Positions 17,029-20,358 of a stretch of DNA of 20,358 nt are shown here, piece by piece. Within the stretch, counting starts at the first letter, position 1, and every line of letters starts with the position of its first letter. Both the position numbers and the translations under genes were made by a program. Below the pieces are notes generated by a model. It was given only the letters and a program-made list of their open reading frames with translations, did no database searches and was not told where the DNA came from. Source of the stretch: DASSNR01 sp036278935 (lineage in GTDB: Bacteria; Gemmatimonadota; Gemmatimonadetes; Gemmatimonadales; Gemmatimonadaceae); assembly GCA_036278935.1 (NCBI GenBank), contig DASUKA010000085.1, forward strand, positions 1-20,358, read 5' to 3'.

Positions 17029-17424
17029 CTACTTGACCTCGACCGTCGCCCCCTGCTCCTCCAGCTTCGTCTTGATCGTAGCCGCCTCCTCCTTGGAGAC
17101 GCCGGACTTCACGGTGCTCGGTGCGCTGTCCACCAGATCCTTGGCTTCCTTGAGGCCCAGGCCGGTTACCTCGCGGACGACCTTGATGACCTGGATCTTC
17201 TTGGGCCCGATGTCCTTCAGGTCCACGGCGAACTCCGTTTGCTCCTCGGCCGCAGGCGCCGCAGCCGCACCAGCGCCGCCCGCCGCCGGAGCCGCCGCCA
17301 CGGGGGCCGCAATCGTCACATTGAACTTATTCTTGAAGGCCTCGATCAGCTCGGCGAGCTCGAAGACCGACATGTTGCCGATCGCATCGAGAATCTCGTC
17401 CTTGCCCATGGTCGCGTTCGCCAT
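17029..17424 (-). CDS. rplL: Large ribosomal subunit protein bL12 (L7/L12 stalk)
   Basis: L7/L12 forms the flexible ribosomal stalk that recruits and activates EF-Tu, EF-G and other translational GTPases. The protein is 131 aa. It shows the N-terminal dimerisation and L10-binding helices (about 6-35, with MSVFELAELIEAF), an Ala/Pro/Gly hinge (about 39-61) and the globular C-terminal domain with GLGLKEAKDLVDSAP, the factor-binding face. GGAG lies 8 nt before the ATG at 17424. The gene follows rplJ after a 128-nt gap containing a long hairpin, which may help stalk protein be made in excess over L10. Confidence 0.98.
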   Translation of the reverse strand: MANATMGKDEILDAIGNMSVFELAELIEAFKNKFNVTIAAPVAAAPAAGGAGAAAAPAAEEQTEFAVDLKDIGPKKIQVIKVVREVTGLGLKEAKDLVDSAPSTVKSGVSKEEAATIKTKLEEQGATVEVK

Positions 17425-17474
17425 TGTGGTTCTCCAGGATGTATGCAGTCAGGTGGTACGGTGAAATCAGTTAC

Positions 17475-17561
17475 GAGTCGTGCGTTCGGAGTTCTGAGTG
17501 GTGTGGGGCCGGGGATCCAGATCCCAGGCAGTCATCACTCAGAACTCCCCGCTCACGACTC
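17475..17561 (-). promoter_or_regulatory. Long hairpin spanning the rplJ stop codon and the rplJ-rplL gap
   Basis: The perfect 13-bp stem GGAGTTCTGAGTG (17488-17500) with its complement (17536-17548) is extended by an outer 8-bp stem GAGTCGTG (17475-17482) with 17554-17561, and an apical GGGATC/GATCCC pair (17512-17525). The outer arm overlaps the rplJ stop at 17553-17555. It ends about 50 nt before the rplL start. It could set the L10:L12 ratio by processing, partial termination or stability; no T tract follows. Confidence 0.65.
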
Positions 17562-18074
17562 CGCCCCTTCACGCTGGGCGCGCAGCGCCTCGAGCGCGCC
17601 GGTGAACATGGAGAGCAGGCCGTTCAGGGCGCCTACGAACCCAGCCATCGGCGACTGGAACCCGCCGGCAAGCTGCGAGAGCATCTGCTCTCGCGACGGG
17701 AGCGTGGCGAGCTGCTTCACCTGCGCGGGCTCGATCACCTTGCCGTCGAGCACGCCGCCCTTCACGCCCGGCTTCTGCTCGTTCTCCCTCGCGAACTCGT
17801 CGAGCACCTTGGCGGCGGTCACGGGATCCATCCCGATCACGACACCCGTCGGCCCCCGGAGCCGCTCCTCGGCCAGGCCGCTCTGCGCGGCGGCCCGGAG
17901 CGCCAATGTGTTCTTGACGACGACGTATTCGACACCGGCGCGACGGAAGCGCCGCCGCAACTCCGTCATGTGCTTCACGTTGAGCCCGGTGAAGTCCGTA
18001 TAGTACAACGCTTTGGCGCTCTTGATCTTGTCAGCCAGCTCGGTGACGATCTCTTCTTTCTCGCTGCGCTTCAT
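17553..18074 (-). CDS. rplJ: Large ribosomal subunit protein uL10
   Basis: L10 is the base of the ribosomal stalk; it binds 23S rRNA with its N-terminal domain and several L7/L12 dimers with its C-terminal helix. The protein is 173 aa, the usual size. Recognisable parts are the N-terminal MKRSEKEEIVTELADKI, the core YYTDFTGLNVKHMTELRR, VEYVVVKNTLALRAA, and a C-terminal helix with LNGLLSMFTGALEALR. The ATG at 18074 has TAGGAG, which includes the rplA stop, as ribosome binding site, with only 5 nt between the genes. The long upstream L10-binding leader known in E. coli is therefore absent. Confidence 0.97.
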   Translation of the reverse strand: MKRSEKEEIVTELADKIKSAKALYYTDFTGLNVKHMTELRRRFRRAGVEYVVVKNTLALRAAAQSGLAEERLRGPTGVVIGMDPVTAAKVLDEFARENEQKPGVKGGVLDGKVIEPAQVKQLATLPSREQMLSQLAGGFQSPMAGFVGALNGLLSMFTGALEALRAQREGAES

Positions 18075-18079
18075 GGCTC

Positions 18080-18769
18080 CTACCGGTACGGAGTGGTGTC
18101 GATCGCGATGCCCGGCCCCATGGTGCTCGAGATCGCCACATTCTGGACGTACACCCCCTTGGCCGCCGAGGGCTTGGCGCGGATGATCTGGTCCATGAAG
18201 GCCGTGAAGTTCTCCGTGAGTGCCTCGGGCGCGAACGACACCTTGCCGATCGGCACGTGCACGTTCCCGCTCTTGTCCACCCGGAACTCGATCTTCCCCG
18301 CCTTGACCTCGCGCACCGCACGGCCGACGTCCATGGTCACTGTGCCCGCCTTGGGATTCGGCATGAGGCCACGAGGTCCGAGAATGCGCCCCAGCTGCCC
18401 GACCTGCCCCATCTGGTCGGGCGTGGCCACCATGACGTCGAAGTCGAGCCACCCGTCCTTGATCTGCTGGATGTACTCGGTGCCAACGTAATCGGCGCCG
18501 GCGCTCTCCGCCTCGCGGGCCTTCTCTCCCACGGCGATCACCAGCACGCGCACCTTCTTCCCCGTGCCCGCCGGGAGCACGACCGTGCCGCGCACGAGTT
18601 GGTCGGCGTGGCGCGGGTCCACACCCAGGCGAACCGCCACCTCGACCGTTTCATCGAACTTGGCGAATGCCGCCGACTTGATCAGCTCGACCGCCTGCTG
18701 GGGCTGGTAGCGCGCGGCGGGATCCACCTGCTTCGCGGCCTCCCGATACCGCTTTCCATGCCACGCCAT
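18080..18769 (-). CDS. rplA: Large ribosomal subunit protein uL1
   Basis: L1 binds the 23S rRNA L1 stalk, helps release E-site tRNA and represses its own operon by binding mRNA. The protein is 229 aa, as usual. It contains the family core LGRILGPRGLMPNPKAGTVT in the second domain, and FDETVEVAVRLGVDPRHADQ-type domain I sequence. The ATG at 18769 shares one base with the rplK stop (TGATG), so translation is coupled to rplK. Any L1 feedback on both genes would act at the leader before rplK. Confidence 0.98.
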   Translation of the reverse strand: MAWHGKRYREAAKQVDPAARYQPQQAVELIKSAAFAKFDETVEVAVRLGVDPRHADQLVRGTVVLPAGTGKKVRVLVIAVGEKAREAESAGADYVGTEYIQQIKDGWLDFDVMVATPDQMGQVGQLGRILGPRGLMPNPKAGTVTMDVGRAVREVKAGKIEFRVDKSGNVHVPIGKVSFAPEALTENFTAFMDQIIRAKPSAAKGVYVQNVAISSTMGPGIAIDTTPYR

Positions 18770-19194
18770 CAGTCCGTCACCTCGATCCCCATCGACCGCG
18801 CGGCTCCGGCGATCATCCGCATGGCCGACTCGATGGAATCCGTGTTCAGGTCGGGCAGCTTGAGCTCCGCGATCTTCCGCACCTGTGAACGCGTGACCGA
18901 GCCCACCTTGTTCCGATTGGGAACGCCGGAGCCCTTCTCGATCCCCGCCTCCTTTTTCAGGAGAATCGCTGCCGGCGGAGTCTTTGTGATGAACGTGAAG
19001 GACTTGTCGGCATAGATGGTCACCTCCGCGGGGAGGATCGTCCCATCCTGCGACTGCGTTCTGGCGTTGAACTCCTTCACGAACGCCATGATGTTGATGC
19101 CGTGCGGCCCGAGCGCCGTCCCGACCGGAGGGGCAGGCGTCGCCCGCCCCGCAGGGACTTGCAGCTTCACGAACCCGATGACCTTCTTTGACAT
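18769..19194 (-). CDS. rplK: Large ribosomal subunit protein uL11
   Basis: L11 binds the GTPase-associated region of 23S rRNA and takes part in factor function and the stringent response. The protein is 141 aa, exactly typical. It has the N-terminal domain GFVKLQVPAGRATPAPPVG with its thiopeptide-facing prolines and the C-terminal rRNA-binding domain GSVTRSQVRKIAELK. The ATG at 19194 has GAGAGG 3 nt upstream, nearly the same initiation region as the PqqD gene in the cassette. It lies 89 bp after nusG. Confidence 0.98.
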   Translation of the reverse strand: MSKKVIGFVKLQVPAGRATPAPPVGTALGPHGINIMAFVKEFNARTQSQDGTILPAEVTIYADKSFTFITKTPPAAILLKKEAGIEKGSGVPNRNKVGSVTRSQVRKIAELKLPDLNTDSIESAMRMIAGAARSMGIEVTD

Positions 19195-19240
19195 AATCCT
19201 CTCGTCTCGACGATCGCGCGCGATGTATCGCGCCTGTCTC

Positions 19241-19265
19241 CCACGGATGCTTTCCGTCGCCGTGG
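19241..19265 (-). promoter_or_regulatory. Candidate L1-binding hairpin in the rplK leader
   Basis: On the transcribed strand CCACGG (19265-19260) pairs with CCGTGG (19246-19241) around a 13-nt loop and continues as GAGACAGG. The resulting GTGGGAG resembles the sequence of the L1 site in 23S rRNA and in the E. coli rplK leader as I remember them. It lies about 45 nt before the rplK start, where an L1 repressor site would be expected. The stem is short and the match is from memory. Confidence 0.35.
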
Positions 19266-19283
19266 TAGGCGACGACCTGCTGC

Positions 19284-19826
19284 TCAGTACGCGCGAAGCT
19301 GCAGGTAATCCAGCTCCACACTCGTCGGCCGGCCGAACAGGCTCACCGACACCCGCACCTTCCCCTTGTCGGGATAGACCTCCTCCACCGTGCCGTTGAA
19401 ATCGCTGAACGGCCCCTCAGTAATGGCCACGGCCTGCCCCACCATGAAGGGGATCTCCTCCTTCGGCTCCTCGTGCTCCCGCTCGTCGGCCACGCCGAGG
19501 AGGCGGTTGACCTCCTCGGGGCGCAACGGCTGCGGCGCGCGGTCCTTCCCCACGAACTTGATCACACCCTGAATGCCGTTGATGGCGTGCGACGTCTCCT
19601 GGTTCAGGATCATCTCCACCAGCACGTAGCCCGGGTACATCTTCCGCTCCACGGTGACTTTCTTGCCGTTCTTGATCTCGACCACCTCTTGCGTGGGCAC
19701 GAGGGCCTGACGGATCGAGCGCTCCTCGGGCGTGCGCGCGTCCGTTTCAATGCGTCGCTGAATGAGGGAGCGCACCTTGTTCTCGTGCCCGGCCGTTGTT
19801 TGGATCGCGTACCAGTGGTGCTCCAC
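19284..19826 (-). CDS. nusG: Transcription termination/antitermination factor NusG
   Basis: NusG binds RNA polymerase through its N-terminal NGN domain and links it to Rho or to ribosomal protein S10 through a C-terminal KOW domain. The protein is 180 aa, close to E. coli. The NGN domain covers about residues 4-115 (HWYAIQTTAGHENKV at the start; ERKMYPGYVLVEM in the core), and the KOW domain about 125-178 (VGQAVAITEGPFSDFNGTVEEV). It starts with GTG at 19826, 2 nt after the secE stop, without a strong ribosome binding site, so coupling to secE is likely. Confidence 0.97.
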   Translation of the reverse strand: MEHHWYAIQTTAGHENKVRSLIQRRIETDARTPEERSIRQALVPTQEVVEIKNGKKVTVERKMYPGYVLVEMILNQETSHAINGIQGVIKFVGKDRAPQPLRPEEVNRLLGVADEREHEEPKEEIPFMVGQAVAITEGPFSDFNGTVEEVYPDKGKVRVSVSLFGRPTSVELDYLQLRAY

Positions 19827-19828
19827 GA

Positions 19829-20059
19829 TCAGCCGCCCCCGAAGAGCGCGGGAATGCCGTTCACCAGAATGGCCTGGAGGACCAGATCCATGATCCCGAT
19901 GATGGCGCCGATGATCAGGACGAAGATGATGATGGTGATGGTCGCATGACGCAGTTGCGCGCGGTCCGGCCAGGTGACCTTGCGCATCTCGACCATGACC
20001 TCGTGGTAGAACGTCACCATCTTGTCGATGGATCCGGGCTGTGCAGCATTCGTGGCCAT
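19829..20059 (-). CDS. secE: Preprotein translocase subunit SecE
   Basis: SecE clamps SecY in the inner-membrane protein channel. This is the short single-span form, 76 aa: an amphipathic helix with the conserved VEMRKVTWPDRAQLRHAT (about 23-40), then one transmembrane segment (about 41-65, rich in Ile/Leu/Val). The ATG at 20059 is chosen because it lies 2 nt after the rpmG stop and gives a normal length; an upstream ATG would add 20 residues overlapping rpmG. The placement rpmG-secE-nusG is standard in bacteria. No tRNA-Trp gene lies between rpmG and secE, unlike in several phyla. Confidence 0.96.
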   Translation of the reverse strand: MATNAAQPGSIDKMVTFYHEVMVEMRKVTWPDRAQLRHATITIIIFVLIIGAIIGIMDLVLQAILVNGIPALFGGG

Positions 20060-20061
20060 GA

Positions 20062-20214
20062 CTACTTGGTTTCCTTGTGCAGCGTGTGTCGGTTGCACCG
20101 TGGGCAATATTTCTTCCACTCCACCCGCTCCGGATGGAGTCGCTTGTTCTTGTCGGTGAAGTAGTTCCGGTTCTTACACTCGCTGCAGGCGAGAATGATT
20201 TTTTCTCTGGGCAT
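20062..20214 (-). CDS. rpmG: Large ribosomal subunit protein bL33, zinc-binding form
   Basis: A 50-aa protein typical of bL33, a small 50S protein near the E site. Four cysteines, C10 and C13 (CSEC) and C37 and C40 (CPRC), are all present, so this is the zinc-containing paralogue. The start ATG at 20214 gives MPREKIILACSECK; no Shine-Dalgarno sequence precedes it, and the frame extends upstream without resemblance to bL33. It heads the secE-nusG run and follows tuf after 85 bp. Too short for more detail, but the Cys pattern and neighbours make the call safe. Confidence 0.96.
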   Translation of the reverse strand: MPREKIILACSECKNRNYFTDKNKRLHPERVEWKKYCPRCNRHTLHKETK

Positions 20215-20227
20215 ATAACAGAGTGAG

Positions 20228-20255
20228 TCAGTGGGGCAGCAGATCAGTGGGGCAG
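20228..20255. repeat. 12-bp direct repeat upstream of rpmG
   Basis: TCAGTGGGGCAG occurs at 20228-20239 and 20244-20255 (period 16 bp), within the 85-bp tuf-rpmG gap and 14-41 nt before the rpmG start. It may be a tandem regulatory site or a slippage product; no function can be assigned from sequence alone. Confidence 0.55.
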
Positions 20256-20279
20256 GCACGGCCCGAGGGAGGGCATGCC
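20255..20279 (-). terminator. Hairpin after tuf
   Basis: On the transcribed strand GGCA and GCCC pair with GGGC and TGCC around a 6-nt loop, with a small internal mismatch, 20 nt after the tuf stop. As with the hairpins after rpoC and rpsG there is no T tract. It may mark the end of the tuf transcript, or part of the rpmG leader. Confidence 0.4.
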
Positions 20280-20299
20280 GCCGACCCGATCCCGCGGCC

Positions 20300-20358
20300 T
20301 CACTTGATGATTTTCGTCACCACGCCGGCGCCCACGGTCCGGCCGCCCTCGCGGATCG
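20300..20358 (-). CDS. tuf: Elongation factor Tu, C-terminal end only (copy upstream of rpmG)
   Basis: The minus-strand frame ending in TGA at 20300-20302 encodes IREGGRTVGAGVVTKIIK, the invariant C-terminus of EF-Tu domain III. The gene enters from the right edge of the window. Position before rpmG-secE-nusG corresponds to tufB of the E. coli type arrangement. Together with the start at 1-23 it shows that the genome carries two tuf loci flanking this block. Confidence 0.96.
   Translation of the reverse strand, partial: IREGGRTVGAGVVTKIIK

Noticed and set aside
20215..20299. A tRNA gene between tuf and rpmG, as in some bacteria
   Set aside because: The 85-bp gap lacks a T-loop GGTTCGA-like motif and a CCA-adjacent acceptor stem; its only structure is a short hairpin and a direct repeat.

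Overview
This is a high-GC bacterial chromosomal window in which every supported gene lies on the minus strand, so it reads right to left. Its core is a merged block of translation and transcription genes: tuf (3' end only), rpmG, secE, nusG, rplK, rplA, rplJ, rplL, rpoB, rpoC, rpsL, rpsG, then (after an insertion) fusA and the first codons of a second tuf. The protein sequences and gene order suit a Gemmatimonadota-like lineage, but that is an inference from family resemblance and nothing here proves the taxon.

Right part (about 20358-16716): the end of one tuf copy, a rpmG-secE-nusG run with 2-nt spacings, then rplK-rplA-rplJ-rplL. Structured RNA candidates sit in front of rplK (possible L1 operator), between rplJ and rplL (13+8 bp stem) and between rplL and rpoB (a roughly 120-nt purine/pyrimidine stem-loop in the position of the E. 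coli rplL-rpoB attenuator/RNase III site). Middle part (16715-7724): rpoB and rpoC, separated by 3 nt, ending in a 16-bp hairpin. The beta subunit carries Asn where E. coli has His526, a residue linked to rifampicin resistance.

Left-middle part (7692-6686): a strong sigma70-type promoter (TTGACA-17-TACTTT) drives a two-gene rpsL-rpsG unit that ends in a 15-bp hairpin. Between this hairpin and the separate fusA promoter (TTGACT-16-TACATT at 2477-2504) lies the surprise of the window: a tight five-gene cassette (6486-2553) encoding a PqqD-family peptide chaperone, a transglutaminase-fold protease of the lasso-peptide B2 type, an ABC-2 ATPase, an ABC-2 permease and an NTP_transf_5-type nucleotidyltransferase. 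This resembles the leader-recognition, leader-cleavage, export and tailoring part of a lasso-peptide/RiPP pathway, but no precursor peptide or lasso cyclase (asparagine synthetase-like) is present. It splits the str operon (rpsL-rpsG-fusA-tuf) and appears transcriptionally insulated from it.

Left end (2504-1): fusA with a long (about 220 nt) leader that holds a terminator-like hairpin followed by seven Ts, overlapping an alternative hairpin, so attenuation is plausible; then a GC-rich spacer with a 14-bp direct repeat and the start of the second tuf. The housekeeping genes together supply elongation factors, ribosomal stalk/L1/L11 proteins, Sec translocase, NusG and RNA polymerase; the cassette would make or export a modified peptide whose identity cannot be seen here.
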